NCBI RefSeq assembly: GCF_003597395.2
Contig: NC_133773.1
Location: 68,445,662 to 68,509,661, forward strand
Length of the DNA stretch: 64,000 nucleotides
DNA from: Chelonoidis abingdonii
Lineage: Eukaryota > Chordata > Testudines > Testudinidae
Direction: 5' to 3'
The notes below the pieces were generated by a model that had not been told where the DNA came from, ran no database searches, and worked only from the letters and a program-made list of their open reading frames with translations. The translations under genes and the position numbers were made by a program. Positions 24,386 to 36,869 of this stretch are shown here, one piece after another (position 1 is the first letter of the stretch; every line of letters starts with the position of its first letter).

Positions 24386-25120
24386 AATATATTTTATATG
24401 TAAGACAGTGAACACTGCTATAATTTCATTGTAACCCATGACAACACAGTCAGTTGTGCTCTAGTTGTACATCTAGTATATGCGGATATCTTGAGAAATA
24501 TTTACTGATCATGAAACAAAAACGACTGATAACATAATACCTTACTCATACATAGCATAGTAAGGCGTGAGCAGATGCTGTGTAAGGCCCTAATCCTGCA
24601 ATCAGTTGCATGTGGGTAGTCAATGCACCTACACAGAGCCCCAGTGGTGGTCTGCATGTAATCAGTTACAGAATGAGGGTCTTTGTAGCCTTACATGCTC
24701 TTCTAAGGTACTTCATTCTAGATCTGCCACACTATTGCTATTTCCTGGGCATTTTCTGGCAACTGTAATGAACTGTGCTATTTTTGAATACCACAATACA
24801 TATTGTGTGGTATGGAACACAGATGGTACATACCGAGTGGAATTTACATTCTAAATTAGACAGACCGTAAGGGTCAGACACAAAATATACCAGATGACAA
24901 AATGAGGTTTCAGTCCCAGAACAGCGGAAGTTGTCTGGTTTATTTATTTTCTTTCTTTCTTTGGTGGATATTTCTGATAAGGCTTCACAGAGAGTATATC
25001 TGAAGGAGGGACTTGAATGAAAAGAGTCTGGCCTCTTGGTAGTGGTTTTCTATGATACACAAAAAGTTACTAGAAAAGAAGTTGAAGTTGAAGTTATCAA
25101 AGCTTTCTGCCTGAATCCCA
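24386..25120. other. No gene; one short repeat-like piece
   Basis: At 24587-24660 ('ggccctaatcctgcaatcag' then 'cacagagccccagtgg') resembles a dispersed short MITE. A small TTTC run lies at about 24945-24962. Nothing else recognised. Confidence 0.35.
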
Positions 25121-25123
25121 GGC

Positions 25124-25182
25124 CTCAATCCTGCAAAGTCTTAAACACACGTGCTGAAGTCTTTGCAAGATTGGGACCCAAG
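25124..25182. repeat. Short palindromic MITE-like repeat
   Basis: 'caatcctgcaaagtcttaaa' is answered by 'gaagtctttgcaagattggg': two arms of about 13 bp (caatcctgcaaag / ctttgcaagattg) in inverted order around 'cacacgtgc'. It belongs to the group of short dyad-symmetric repeats scattered through the window. Confidence 0.55.
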
Positions 25183-28100
25183 TCTCCATAAGCGAAAAGG
25201 TAGTGCACTTATATATGAAAATAATGCCTTTAGAGACATCACAAAGCAAGAGCCTGGAAGTATACAAACTGAGCCACTTTAATCAGTGCTAACAGAGCTC
25301 AACTGCAGATCTTTATGATGCAGACTTCAAGACTGTGGAACTAGATATAACAAGTGACTATACACAGTGAAATGGCTTCTTCTACAAAGACAAAACAGTC
25401 ATCCCTTGCAATAACTAAAAAAAACAGCCAACCTTAACATGTGCCTGTGGGGAAAACTCTTGCGTATGGAATCCTGTCAGGCTTTATGGAAAAGCTCCAA
25501 GATCCTGAAATGTTTCATATTATTAAATATACATTTTTAATGGCCTATATGAAAGAAAGTTAAAGTAGAAAACTTAGAAGAGATACTTGAAACTGATCCT
25601 GGCCATTTCAAATTATTGAAGACTGTTCTGATTTAGGAATGATGTCACATTTCAATGATCTACTTTGTTTGGAATCAAAGGAAAGTCATTATGGTGACTG
25701 AAATATGATTGTAACTACATTTTAAATAATAATCCTGATCCTGTTCCCATTTACGTCAATAAGAGTTTTTGTGGGAACAAGATTGTGCCCAGAAATTGTT
25801 AATGATTTTGCTTAATTATATATTATATATTGACAATTTTTTTTCAGCTTCACCAAGACACTTTGCTATGGCTGTAGAGTAAATCTGGAGATATCTGGGC
25901 CAAACCAGTTTTCCAAATTAAAGATAGAGAAAACTGGGCTTCATCATGAAAGCTGGAAGCTACCTTAATGATACAGAGGCTAATTCTACGCAGTTGCATC
26001 AGACACCCTACCTCCAACAGACACTCTCACATGAGTGATATACTCTATCGAGCTGTTGAGAATGCATAATGGGGGCAAATGTAGTTCAGGCTTCCAAACT
26101 AGACCTAAATGTACAGTTTGAAAGAAGAAAACAAAACCCAGCTTCTCTTAGGCACATCCTCGTTCCAAAACACTTAATAAAATCAGTTTGAGGTGTTTAA
26201 GCAAAGATCTTGTTTTCAACCTATTAACTACAAACACCTCCAAAGTATAGAGGGTAAATAGTTACAGCCTAAACCAAGTTTTGTTCATTGAATTGATCTG
26301 AACCATAGTCCTTAGAGATTCAGCTTTCTCTTCACAAGAAGAAAGTTTTGTTTAATTATTAACACTTAATGCTACTGGGGACTCTTTAGAAGAGTTCACT
26401 TAAATGTGATAGAATTATTTTGTATGTCATTCTACTGAGAGTTACATCAAAGTGATAGGTATTTTGTATGAAATTCTTGGTAAGTCTCCTTCACCTACTG
26501 GACCTGAAACATTGTTAATTAGTGACTAAGGTATCCTACCAGCATGTGATGCTGTAGGTATTGTAACACACATGCTTTTTGACTAGGTCTAGTCATACTT
26601 TGAGGAACGCTGTAAACACTGCTCACAGGACTGTATCAATAAATATGTCCAGGCAGACAAGGCAGTGATTTCAGGGCACTCTTTCAGAAAGTGGTCCAGG
26701 CAGCTGGCTGGGAGTACAGCATCTTGTAGTCACGTTAGATGAAAGGAAGAAACCAATGACACTACACAAGTCACAGAAATTACTGATGAGTTGGAGTAGG
26801 GCTTGTGCAAACCTCTAGTTAACAGAACAGACCTTTGGCCCCAAGAAGCAGAATCTCAGCTTTCATTAAAAAAAAGTCTAGTCCCTTTTCTTGAGAAGAT
26901 AGCCTTGAAAATATAAAATTATATAAACCAATCTCTATGATTTAAAGAAACAAGTATCCTGACTCAATTTCGGCGGCAAATGTCTGGTAAGCAGGTTACT
27001 AAAATATCCACACCACTCCCATCCACCTCCGCACACACACTTCTTATGTAAAAGGAGTAAGTTAAAGCCGAGATGTTTAAAAAAAAAGAACATCCCTCCC
27101 CCCCGAAAAAAATTCTCAGGCCAACCCTGATCATAGTGCCTGGGAATCTTGTTTGAGAGACCATCCTCAGAATGCTGAGGCTGGTTTGACTTGTTACATT
27201 TTCTAGCCCTCTTTTGAGCTGGCATTGAGCTGGCTATTCACTGAGGTAGCTGCTGTATTGTGTATGTGCCTGCCTTTGTCATGCATTTACTGCAAGGGGA
27301 ACTCCCCTCCTGCATCCCCTAACAGCACTACTAAGAGCATGATAGGTGGCTACATCACATAGTCTCTGAAACATGCACCCCTGTCGGTTGCTCCAACAAT
27401 GTATACGAAGAAAACATGGCCAAATTACTTCTGCACTGAGCAGGAATCCTGAAACTGACTTATCCCCCAGACATTTGATCAAACATGAAGCTTGGAGAAC
27501 CTGGACTGCTAAATAGCCTGGAGAACTGGTCCTCCAAACACTCCACCAGTCAGGATAAATCTATTTTCCCAACAAACCGACCATACCATCTAGAAGAGAC
27601 TTGCTCTCTCATTTCATTCTTCTATATCAGCAAAGGGAGACTTCCAGCTGTTAAGGGAGACTCATCCCTGCAAGAGCCAAAGGGGATCTATTCCCAGCCA
27701 GCCAAAAGAGAGGACCCATTTCTCACCAACCAGTCATAGCAAGAGGCCTCCAAATGAAATGCCTGCCTTCACTGCTACTAGCAAAGGCTACAGATTACCC
27801 ACCAACACTTTGAGGAGCAGCTGCCAGGTCATGGAGTCAGAGAGAGAAGCCTCCATGAGCTGCAAAGAGAAGTGGCAGTGGTGGATTGAGACAGCTGTGT
27901 GGATTGATGATTTTGGTGTGGGGGTTTATTTTATCTTGGCAATGTTGCATGTAGCCTCAACTTAGGTGGAACATTTCTGATCCCCTTGTTAAAATATTGG
28001 TAGCAAAGCAATGGATGAAATAGCCTTTATCCTTTCCTGCTTCTGTATTTTTGGAAATGTTGGAGGTAGAAGATATTCAGCTATATTTCCCTATTCAAAT

Positions 28101-28535
28101 CTACAAAATAATCAGCTTTCATTGCTTAAGCTAAGATGAAAGACCAGAAAGCTTCATGAGATTGTTACTGTTGAGGAAAATGACACTAATTACCACAGAG
28201 AGAAACACTCTTTAATTGCCTAAAACAGATAGAATGTATTTCAATTGTTGTCTTTAAGGGATTATATTCATAGCAGCAGGTTATATTAGGCAGTATTTTT
28301 TTTCAAACAATTAAATGCTGAGGGTAAAGCCACAGGGTTCATTTCAGAGTGGGGGAAAAGAGTTAATTATACCTTCAACTTGCTAGGTACATTATTCCTA
28401 TTACACAACAGGAAAAAACAGCAATCACCAACTTTTTAAAAAAATGACTTTTCCTGCCTGCTGTCATTGGACTTTTCTGAGCTACCATATTCTTGGACTT
28501 GCTTATCTATTTATTCCTCTGTGGAATAGCAGCAG
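25183..28535. other. Long stretch without recognised genes
   Basis: Contains a short copy of the 'cctgatcctgttcccattta' palindromic family at 25730-25797. Adjacent frames 27485-27739 and 27759-27965 (both plus) are serine/lysine-rich and lack domains. 26935-27225 (-) is likewise featureless. No transposon ends found. Confidence 0.35.
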
Positions 28536-28626
28536 AGCCCCTCACAGTCATTGGCATAGTTATCTTCAAAACAGCCCTATGAGGAAGAGAAGTACTGTTA
28601 GCCTCATTTTACAGGCACAGAAAGAC
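28536..28626 (-). repeat. MIR/L2-type 3' core fragment
   Basis: 'aacagccctatgaggaagag' followed by 'cctcattttacaggcacaga' and 'aagactaag' is the conserved segment shared by MIR SINEs and L2 tails. Short and diverged. Confidence 0.55.
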
Positions 28627-28950
28627 TAAGGCTATGTCGACAGTACAAGCTTAGGGTATGATTCCCTTGCTCGTGTACACATACTTATACTAGCGCTCAT
28701 AGAACTAGTATGAGTATAAAAAGCAGTGTAGCCCTGGTAGCACAGGGAGTGGTAGTGAAGGCACACCAGATCCATGCTGAGTACATACCCACCCATTTCA
28801 AGCGGGTTTATAGGACTGCTCAGCTATGACACTACTGCAGCTGCCATGATTATACTGCTATTTATTCTCACACCAGCTCAATGAGAACCAATTCAGGTAC
28901 GTGTACATGAGCAAGGGAATCACATCCCTAGCACATACTTTAGATTAGTC
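28627..28950. mobile_element. MITE with 22-bp subterminal inverted repeat
   Basis: The left tip reads aaggctatgtcgacagtaca. At 28659-28680 'tgattcccttgctcgtgtac' plus ac is the inverted partner of 28901-28922 (21 of 22 positions). The right side ends near 'gcacatactttagattagtc'. No coding capacity. The 'ggctatgtc' tip is typical of an abundant non-autonomous DNA-transposon family of turtles; superfamily not assigned. Confidence 0.6.
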
Positions 28951-28953
28951 TCT

Positions 28954-29195
28954 AAGGATATGTCTAAACTGTAGCAGGCAGGTGTAATTTCAAGTTCAGG
29001 TAGAATGAGCTAGTATGCTAAAAATAAGCATGTGGCCACAGCAGCACGGGCAACGACTTAAGCTAGCTGCCTGAGGATAATCCAATTTGAGATCCTAGGT
29101 ACATACTGGGCCCAAGCCATTGTCCATACTGCCAATTTTTAGCATGCTAGATTGATCAAAGTTAGTCCCTGTATATCTACCTGAACTGGGAATTA
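28954..29195. mobile_element. Second MITE directly adjacent
   Basis: Starts aaggatatgtctaaactg and ends near 'tatatctacctgaactgg'. 'ctagtatgctaaaaat' (29010-29025) pairs with 'atttttagcatgctag' (29135-29150), and 'aagttcaggtag' pairs roughly with 'ctacctgaactgg'. Three bases separate it from the preceding MITE, suggesting insertion into or beside it. Confidence 0.55.
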
Positions 29196-29329
29196 AAGAA
29201 GAGTTAAGGTGAATTGGTCCATTACTAGAGGGAAGTGGAAGAATTATCAATACTAATAATCATTCAGAAAAGGTAGCAGCAGTATCAATAAATATTTTTG
29301 TTTTGTATTTTGGGAAAAATAGATGATAT

Positions 29330-29567
29330 AGTTTCATCAAATGTTGATGATAATGTTCTTTCCATTCCACTAGTATCTCTAGAGGATATCTGGAGGAAGC
29401 TATTAAAGTTGGACATTTTTTAAATCAGCAGGTACAAATGACTGGCATGCAAGAGTTTTAAAAGGCTGACTGAGAACTTAATTGGACCATTAATGTGGAT
29501 TTTCAATAAGTCTTGGAGCAATGGGGAAGTTCCAGAAGACTGGGAAAAAAGCTAATGTTGTGCCAAG
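29330..29567 (+). pseudogene. CR1-like ORF2 fragment, RT N-terminal part
   Basis: Translation gives ARVLKG, an interrupted stretch, then ISLGAMGKFQKTGKKANVVP. This corresponds to the 'ARVLKE...SW..GEVPEDWKKANVVP' block of CR1-clade reverse transcriptase, with frame breaks. The frame starting at 29521 begins inside this block and then runs into unrelated GC-rich sequence, so it is not a gene. Confidence 0.6.
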
Positions 29568-29842
29568 CAGGGGTGGCAGGTTTATAGAAATTTGGGTGAT
29601 GCCCAGAACCTGCTCCCCCAACCTCTGCCCCCTCACCTGCCTAAGGCTCTGGGAGGGAGTTTGGTTGGGGGGAGGAGGTCTGAGGTGCAGACCCTGGGCT
29701 GGGGTAGGGGATTGGGGTGCAGCGCCAGGCTCTGGGAAGGAGTTTGGGTGCAGAAGGGGTGAGAGGTTGGATTCTGGGAGGAAGTTTGGGTGGGGGAGGG
29801 GGTCTGGGGTGCAGGCTCTGGGATGGAGTTTGGGTGCTGGTG
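29568..29842. repeat. GC-rich hAT-like element with tandem repeats
   Basis: Begins caggggtggcaggtt, a hAT-type tip interrupting the CR1 fragment. Its body is a G-rich minisatellite of 30-50 bp units built on 'ctctgggagggagtttgg', 'ggtgcag' and 'gggttgg' (29645-29835). The right TIR was not found, so it is truncated or highly diverged. Confidence 0.45.
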
Positions 29843-29849
29843 TTTCTCT

Positions 29850-30150
29850 GGTCTCAGATTTTGTGATCAGTACACTAATGACTCTCAGCTGCATATCTTA
29901 TTTTCACAGATGCAACCAGTGCTGGCACAGATACTACAATGCCAATGGGAGATCATACATGGATGGAAAGCAGCTGTCTCACCCAAACCCAAGCAAGGCC
30001 AGAGTGATGCTTGTCAGACAGGAAAGTTTTGGTGGACTAACCAAAACACCATCCTTCCCTTCCACTAAGGGCTTAACCATCATCATTTGTTTTGAACAGG
30101 TCTTTCTTTATTCTATCTCCCACCAAAAAGTTTATGAACTCTTACTAAAC
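29850..30150 (+). pseudogene. L2/CR1-like RT fragment
   Basis: The frame 29790-30068 contains QYTNDSQLHILFSQ, which aligns in position and spacing with the 'YADDTQLY.SF' active-site block of L2-type reverse transcriptases (both catalytic Asp region residues changed except one). It is followed by IIHGWKAAVSPKPKQGQSD, similar in pattern to the 'W...n.LkLNp.KTE' helix. Very diverged; could be another CR1-clade LINE. Confidence 0.4.
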
Positions 30151-30262
30151 TGAATTCTGAGAGTGTTATATACCTAAGATCAAAATAAGTTTAGCTCAAG
30201 GCATTTCACAAAAAAGATTGGAATATTTTTCTTCTAAATTTGAGGGAACATCATTTAACCAT

Positions 30263-30610
30263 GTGACAAGGCACAGTCGCTCCACTCCTGTCTTCTCATA
30301 TAAATGACTCTGACACATCCAGTCTGTAATCACCACCATGTATTAGATTTGTGTTTTATATGCCACCAAGCTCTTACACTCCCATGCAGCAATTCTTATT
30401 TATAGTGTTATACAATCATAATGCAGCTCACTCCATGCCAAAAGATTCCTCTCCCTTTCTGTGCTCTTTTTCTACTCTTGCAGTTAAGGGACTAATTAGC
30501 TGCTTAGCTCTCCCCAACTCAGGCTGATATAGTAACTAGCTATTCTTATCCTCAGTCAGGCTCTCTCTCAGGTGCTAACTGGATTTACAGTGACCAGAGT
30601 GCTGATTCAG
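30263..30610. repeat. Possible LTR-derived segment
   Basis: Starts tgtgacaaggcacagtcgct and is composed like an LTR (pyrimidine-rich, with 'acagtgaccagagtgctgat' near the end). A matching right end and target duplication were not located. Confidence 0.3.
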
Positions 30611-32381
30611 CTGCTGGTTCTCAGCATTCTGTGCCAAATGCCCAAACAACTATTTATAATTTTGTGGGATTCTGGAGGTAGATAAAAAACAATTTTAATT
30701 GTCACAGCTCTTAATGTAGTATGCAAGGACCAGTATGAAAGTCTGTCTGCAAGTTGAAATGCTACATTTCCCAACAGGTCTCTCTGACAAGCTACAGTGT
30801 TACTCAGAGGTACTTGCATAAGCTCTCAAAAACTAGAAATGTTTTCCCACAGGGTGTTTTTGGAAAACTACAGTGAATGCAAAATTTCTTTTGTTTAGTG
30901 CAGAAGCGTCACATGGTTTGACATCCTTGACTAATATAATCACAAACCCAAGGAAACTTTATCAGTCCCTGTAGAAGCATCATAATGTTGACTCTGAAAG
31001 GAAAGGGCAGCTCACCCAGTTTGAAGAGTCATAATACAAAGGTAAAAAAGTAACAAGAAGCCTATCATTCTGCCAGAGAGAGACATTAACACTCGCAAGT
31101 ACCTCATCAAGTTGCAAAGAGAAATTTTTTTAAAAAAAATCAATATGTTGGGTAAAGAGCAGAGGACAGAACTAAACTGATGACTGCAATATTCATTAAT
31201 GTTGCCTCCCACAACAAGCTCTCTACAAATTATTTTCTGGCACAGATGTAATGAAGATTTTATAACAATTTTCTACATTATTATTCTCTGTTCTGTTTTT
31301 CCCAAGGGCAGAGAAAAAGTGACTAAGAGAGAGATGTCAGCTTCAATATATAACATCAGTTTCCAATTATGCCAGGAGCCTTGAACCAGGCAGGCTGTAA
31401 AGCAGGAAGTGTTGGGGATGTCCCACAGAAAGTGCACTTAAAGTCTTCCCCAGAAGCATCACCATGCAAGCATCAAAGACTGAAATAAGTCATAACTTGG
31501 AAATTTGTATTTGAAGTATTTGTGTATGGCACTCATTTCAATAGCATCTAGGGCTGTCGTGCTATTTTAAAATATACAGTTATCATGAACAATATCAGTC
31601 AGTGTTACTATAGCCCAATTATTATTATGTATGCAGCACCATAGTGTGTAAAATATCTAACTAATACCATCTATACGATTACTGTTTTGTACATCACACA
31701 TTACCATTCAAATATGTATTGAAAAAATTGATTATCTAGATGCATTCTGCCCTGTAGATGATCACACTCAACAAAATTCCACACGGAACCAATTCTATAG
31801 GCAAGGTCTCTGTATCAGAAAAATGCCCTGTAGACAAAGCAAGAGAAAAATGACCGTATTTATATTCTTGCCATTTATGTATTGGATGCAGCAGTAAAAC
31901 ATGTGAAGTAGTGAACATGGAACAATGAAAGATACTCTTAACTGTGTTTGTACTTTATATCAAGTTGCCATTATGAAAAAGGATATGAATTAGCTGTTGC
32001 GCGTCCCACCTGTGAGACTATCTAGTATTTAAAACAGGCTGTGCATGCACACCTTGTTTGCCTTAAATATGATTTCCTTCTTCAACCTTAGTCCATGCCA
32101 ATAAAGTCACCTCAGTCTCAGCATACGTTTTCAATTGAAAGTAAAAAGTAAAGTTGTAACACTATTGAAACACTCTAGAGAAATAGGCATATGATGTTGA
32201 GAAAACAAATCTTCATTTGTAGAGAAATCATTCTAAGTGCCAAATGCAGTCTGGAGTAAGTGGAAGGCTGTAAATGTTGTACCTTCCTTTAAAACTCCTC
32301 CTGTCAGTGTAGGTAGTGTCTTCACTGAAGCATGGTGCAGCTGTAGATAAGCTCACAGACTATTTGTGTTTGTCTAAACTG
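30611..32381. other. No recognised feature
   Basis: AT-rich. The frames at 30607-30819, 31012-31384 and 31736-31918 show no domains. Confidence 0.4.
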
Positions 32382-33030
32382 CAGGGCCGGTGCAACCATT
32401 TAGGCAACCTAGGCAGTCGCCTAGGGCGCTAGGATTTGAGAGGCACCATTTTCTTCTGCAGCGACCGCGGCGGCCAGATCTTCGGCCACCCCAGTCGCCT
32501 CTGGCATTTAGGCCGAGGGAGCTGGGGCAGGGGAGCGCGGCGAGGGCCGCCTGCAGGAAGTAAGGGAGGGACAGCACGCAAGGGAACTCCCCACCCCAGC
32601 TCACCCCTGCCCTGCCTCCTCCTGAGCATGCCGTGGCTGCTTCACTTTTTCCGCCTCCCAGGCTTGCAGCACCTAAGCTCATTGGCGCTGCAAGCGTGGG
32701 AGGAGGGATAAGTGAAGCAGCAATGGCATGCTTGGGTTGATCATGCTCATGTGCAGAGCAGGGGTGATCTGGGGTGGGGACAGAAAAGAGGGCAGGATCA
32801 AGGAGGATCAAGGATGGAGCAGAGGGTTGGCGCATAGAAGGGAGTCAGGGGTGCAAGCTCCAGGTGCCTCAGGGCGGAGGGTGGGGAGCTGCCGCAAAGG
32901 GGGCGCCTCAGGGCAGAGGGGGGGAGCTGCCACGGGAAGAAGGGGCACCTCAGCGTGGGAGTGCGGGGGGTGGGGAGGGTGCAAGGTGGAAATTTCACCT
33001 AGAGTGCAAAACATCCTTGCACCGGCCCTG
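32382..33030. mobile_element. GC-rich non-autonomous hAT element
   Basis: Starts cagggccggtgcaa and ends ttgcaccggccctg, a perfect 14-bp TIR. Flanks ctaaactg (32374-32381) and ccagactg (33031-33038) match at 6 of 8 positions, as expected for a decayed 8-bp hAT duplication. The 649-bp body is strongly GC-rich and CpG-containing with G-rich tandem words ('gcctcagggc', 'ggggagctgcc'). The long overlapping open frames on both strands are a by-product of GC content. Confidence 0.85.
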
Positions 33031-33060
33031 CCAGACTGAGAAGGTATCCTTGAAAATCAC

Positions 33061-33457
33061 TGTGACAGAGTGTTGGGAACCAACAGCATCGCTAGAACTC
33101 TGATCTAGAGTGGACCTGACTTTGCCTAATTAGTGGATTAGAATGGGCTGGGAGAAGACTAAAGAGCTAATTAGTCTATTAACACAGGGAGTAGAAGCAC
33201 AGGAAGTTAGGGGAGGCTGTCTGCAGCCTAGCAGAGCCGGAACTAGGAAGGATCTCTGGGTGGAGAGATCTCTTTCCTCTCCTCACCTTGGCAGAGAGCT
33301 GAGAAGAAACTAATGCCATAAATAATGTTGTGTATGGATCAGTAAAGATGGTGGAAACAATGTAAATAAACTACACAGTGGCATTTAACAACTGAGGGTC
33401 TCCAGACAGTCTGTGTAGACACAGCAGAAGACAGAGGCAGGATCACACCTTGTCACA
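33061..33457. mobile_element. Probable solo LTR, TG...CA
   Basis: Starts tgtgacagagtgttggg and ends accttgtcaca, giving 7-bp inverted tips (tgtgaca / tgtcaca). It contains 'aataaa' at 33364-33369. A second copy and internal sequence are missing, so a solo LTR left by LTR-LTR recombination is the simplest reading. Flanking 5-mers (atcac / gtccc) do not match, which weakens the boundary. Confidence 0.55.
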
Positions 33458-36400
33458 GTCCCCTTTTCTTTATCATGTGTTGATTTTTCTGAATGCAGAA
33501 AGCTAAAGTGAGGTGGGTTTTTTTCCATCTCTATTTTGTAATTAATTGGTCTCACAGCACACTGCTTGTGGCACAAAGATAGAGTCTCATTAAAGAGGAC
33601 TTAACTGGACAATTTAAACACAGTGGTAAATGCAACTGCTGCCCCTGTTATCTGTTAGGGTAAGAGGCCTCTGACCATAAATAGTTTTTAGAGAAAAATC
33701 TATTGAAGTCGAACTAAGACATAGTCTTAATTTCAAAGACATGGAGGGTTTATTTTTAAAATATTTAAATTCTATTCAGGTAGGAATCTTGTTGTTTTTA
33801 TTCATGAATTCTACAAAATTGGATGGCCCTCATTTCACCAGTAATGCTGCACATCCAGAAGAATGATTGGCTGACTTGATGTAATCTAAGGAAATCTCTA
33901 AGGTAGTGCTCCTTGCAATATAAAATTCTTGGAGTTGACATGACTTTGTGTTGGACAGTGTACAGGCAAGGAACATTGGCCAACAGGGCTTAATTCAACA
34001 CACTGACTGTTAAGTACTCTAGTTTATGCCTTCTATGATCACCACGGGGATCGCTGCTAATACATGTTTACTGGCAGAATTGTTGATGAAATTCAGGATA
34101 AGTCATGTTGTAGATAGTATGGCTTTGAGTCCAGGGTGTGTTATAAAATTTAGACGTTATTTGAAAAAGCCAACTTGGGATTTTTAAAATTATTATTTCC
34201 CCTGCTGATTGATGTACTACACATACCCTGCAGTCTGCAAGAACTGCATATTAACTTAGCTTGTAAAAAGTATCTTATAAATTTTATTTCCCTAGGATAT
34301 TAAAAACTCTAATGAAAAACTGAACATGAAAGATGTCTGTTGATGAGAAGGCAACCAAGGTACCTGATTTTGGGAACCAATAGCTAACCTCATTTTTATT
34401 AAGTCTACAGAAGTTTTAAATAATTTCACAAACATACATTGGCAAAAATGATATCTGAGTTGCACTGAGTGTGTCACAGTCTGCATTACTCCTGTCATTG
34501 TTATTCTTACTAATGAGGGGTGGATTTTTTCTTATTATTGGGCTAAATTGGAACTTACACTCCCCTGCTTCGATATGCAGTCTGAGAACAGTGGTTCCAG
34601 GCCATCAAGGGGTCCATCATGTACACTTCCTCCCCTCCTTGAGCAAGTGGGTGGAAATATACAGTAAATTGTGCTTTGGATCCACTCCCTTGTTGGCTGG
34701 TGCAGTGAGTGTTCATATAGGCCAGCAGCAAAGTACTCTCCTGCCCTGAACAAGGAGAAAGCAGGGAGGTAATTGTGTCTCAGAGAGAGTACCTTGAGTC
34801 AGAATGCCTGCTCTTGAGTTGGTGCAGTCTACACACCAGCCTTTGCTTGGGATTGTGTCTAAAGGCATAATCTAACCTATGAATAGGAAAAGTTGAGCTT
34901 TGCATTTCATTTTTCACCCCTTCAGAATGCTAAGAGTAGTGATAGTATAAGGAAGTAGATTTTACTGGGATTTCATGTAGCTTTTATTCTAATTGGGAGC
35001 AAATTTGGTTTGGTAGGTTGAGTCTAGGGAAAAGTTAGAGTGTATCTAGCACTTATGAAACATGTTGATCTGGCAGTCCCAGAGCCTGAAGTCTGCTGTT
35101 TATTCATAGAATTGATACAGTCAAAGGAATGGTAGGGCAAGCTTCCCACACAATCCCTCCTCAGCGTACCTCAGCTCAACCTGGAATCTATCTTTAGGGG
35201 GCAGAGAGGAATGCAGTCTCTGTGCTCATTAAATCCTTGGTGTTTCTGCTCAAACCAACAACATTTAGTTCCAATTAAGAGGTCTGACAGCATTCACTGC
35301 TCTAACTTTAGAAGGGTTCTGACCTTGAACTGCACACTGAAGTCTAGTCTTCTCAAGATGCTTCCTTCTGGATGAATCAATCTGGATGTAGGCAGACATG
35401 TTTTTCAGGCAACCTTCTGAAGAATAAATATAATTAGAAGTCTTAGCATACATGCCACCCTGGCACACTGAGAAGAAACATTTATACTTTAAACAGGATA
35501 TAATTTAGGATAATCATCATCTCATGAATTAAACACCATCAGTCATGGTCATTCCAATATATTTATAGGGAAGGCCAAGTAATATGTTTATATCATCTCA
35601 TCTTCCTAAATTAGGTTTGTTTTTGCTGTGATCTTTCAGAACTCGCTAAAGAATTAATAACCAAAATCAGGAAATCCCCAAAGAAGCATATAAACATAAG
35701 CACTACGCTACTGGAAACAATTTCCTATCCCAGTGTTAATACCCTCATGTATTTTAAGGTGTAAGATGTTTAATTTATTGCTGCAGTAACCAATTGGAAC
35801 TTAAGTCACAATCTAAAAATTAATTTACAAAAGCATAGGCAAAGTAGAACAACATCTTTGTTTCTATTTTATTTTATTTTATTTTATGCAACAAAGATTT
35901 GCTGATGGATTCTGCTCTGGATAAATGTAGGTTTACTCAAATTCTTTTCATCTATTAATCAAATACTATTGCCCCCCCAAACAGCATCACAAAGATTTCC
36001 ATTTACCTACGGGCTCTTCATTTTTTTCTCTTTAAATAATATAACATTTTTGAGAAATGTTCCATATAATAATGAATAATAAACAGGAATTTTAAGCCAA
36101 AGAAAAGGCAATAGTTATATAACTGAGACTTAAAAAGACAGTATATAATGCGGGCTAATAATAACAGGCTAATATTGATTTAGAAGAAGAAAAAATCCTG
36201 ATGTTGATAATCAGGTTATGAGAATCTTTCTAAAAAAAATTGTATCTGGATATTGGACACCTGAATCCTGTACTCATGAAAACAGAAAACATAATTATAC
36301 TTTTTTATGGGGTCCAATGGAGTCACAAGCAACTATCTTCACTGAAAGCTGACCAATCAGCTTCCTTGATGCTTGGCGTTATATATTAGTGTAATCAGTG

Positions 36401-36700
36401 GGGGAAACTAGAGTTAAGGGGACAAAGAAAAAGATACAAAAATGTAGAAGGGGGACATTACAGTCTCTTCCTGAGTGAAACATTATAGCCACAATAATAA
36501 AGGAAGCAGGAAGTGAAGGACCAGTTAAAAGCTATACATTCTTAAAACTGCTCCATCATAGTTCTGAATATAAAAATACATATCGACAGTATAGACTGAA
36601 TGTATTAGATGGATTTAGAGAATTTTACTTTCTTGAATTAAATTTAAATTACACATTTACTGTCTGTTCTATGCAGGGTCTTATGACATACCCATTACTA
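33458..36700. other. No genes; small simple repeats
   Basis: AT-rich with an ATTTT pentamer run at about 35868-35886. No open frame has a family signature. Confidence 0.4.
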
Positions 36701-36714
36701 CAGTCTTTGAGTTC

Positions 36715-36848
36715 CCTCTAGTATTATATTATATATTATTATAGCACCTAGGAGCCCTAGTCAAGGATCAGGACCCCATTGTGCTAGCTGCTGTACAAAG
36801 AGAGAACAAATCAGACAGTCCCTGCCCCCAAAGAGTTTACAAGCTAAG
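36715..36848. repeat. Conserved sauropsid interspersed repeat (SINE-like)
   Basis: 'ttatagcacctaggagccct', 'ggatcaggaccccattgtgc', 'tagctgctgtacaaag', then 'cagtccctgcccccaaagag', 'tttacaagctaa'. I recognise this order of blocks as a common old dispersed repeat of birds, crocodiles and turtles, but do not recall a family name with certainty. Confidence 0.6.
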
Positions 36849-36869
36849 GGCTCATTCTGAATTAAAATG

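Noticed and set aside
25840..25870. Possible splice acceptor (ttttttttcag) suggesting an exon
   Set aside because: No open frame with coding character follows; polypyrimidine-cag strings are common by chance in AT-rich DNA.
29521..30153. 210-codon plus-strand frame, the longest in the window
   Set aside because: It is a chimera of CR1 ORF2 remnant, a G-rich hAT-like insert and an L2-like fragment; the only family-like part is in the first 20 codons.
31530..31600. 'gggctgtcgtgctattttaa' as another copy of the 2199-3046 family
   Set aside because: Only the first eight bases match; no partner end nearby.
32374..33103. At least seven long open frames on both strands, up to 153 codons
   Set aside because: All are inside or at the edge of the GC-rich hAT element with perfect TIRs; frames on both strands with biased composition are typical artefacts.
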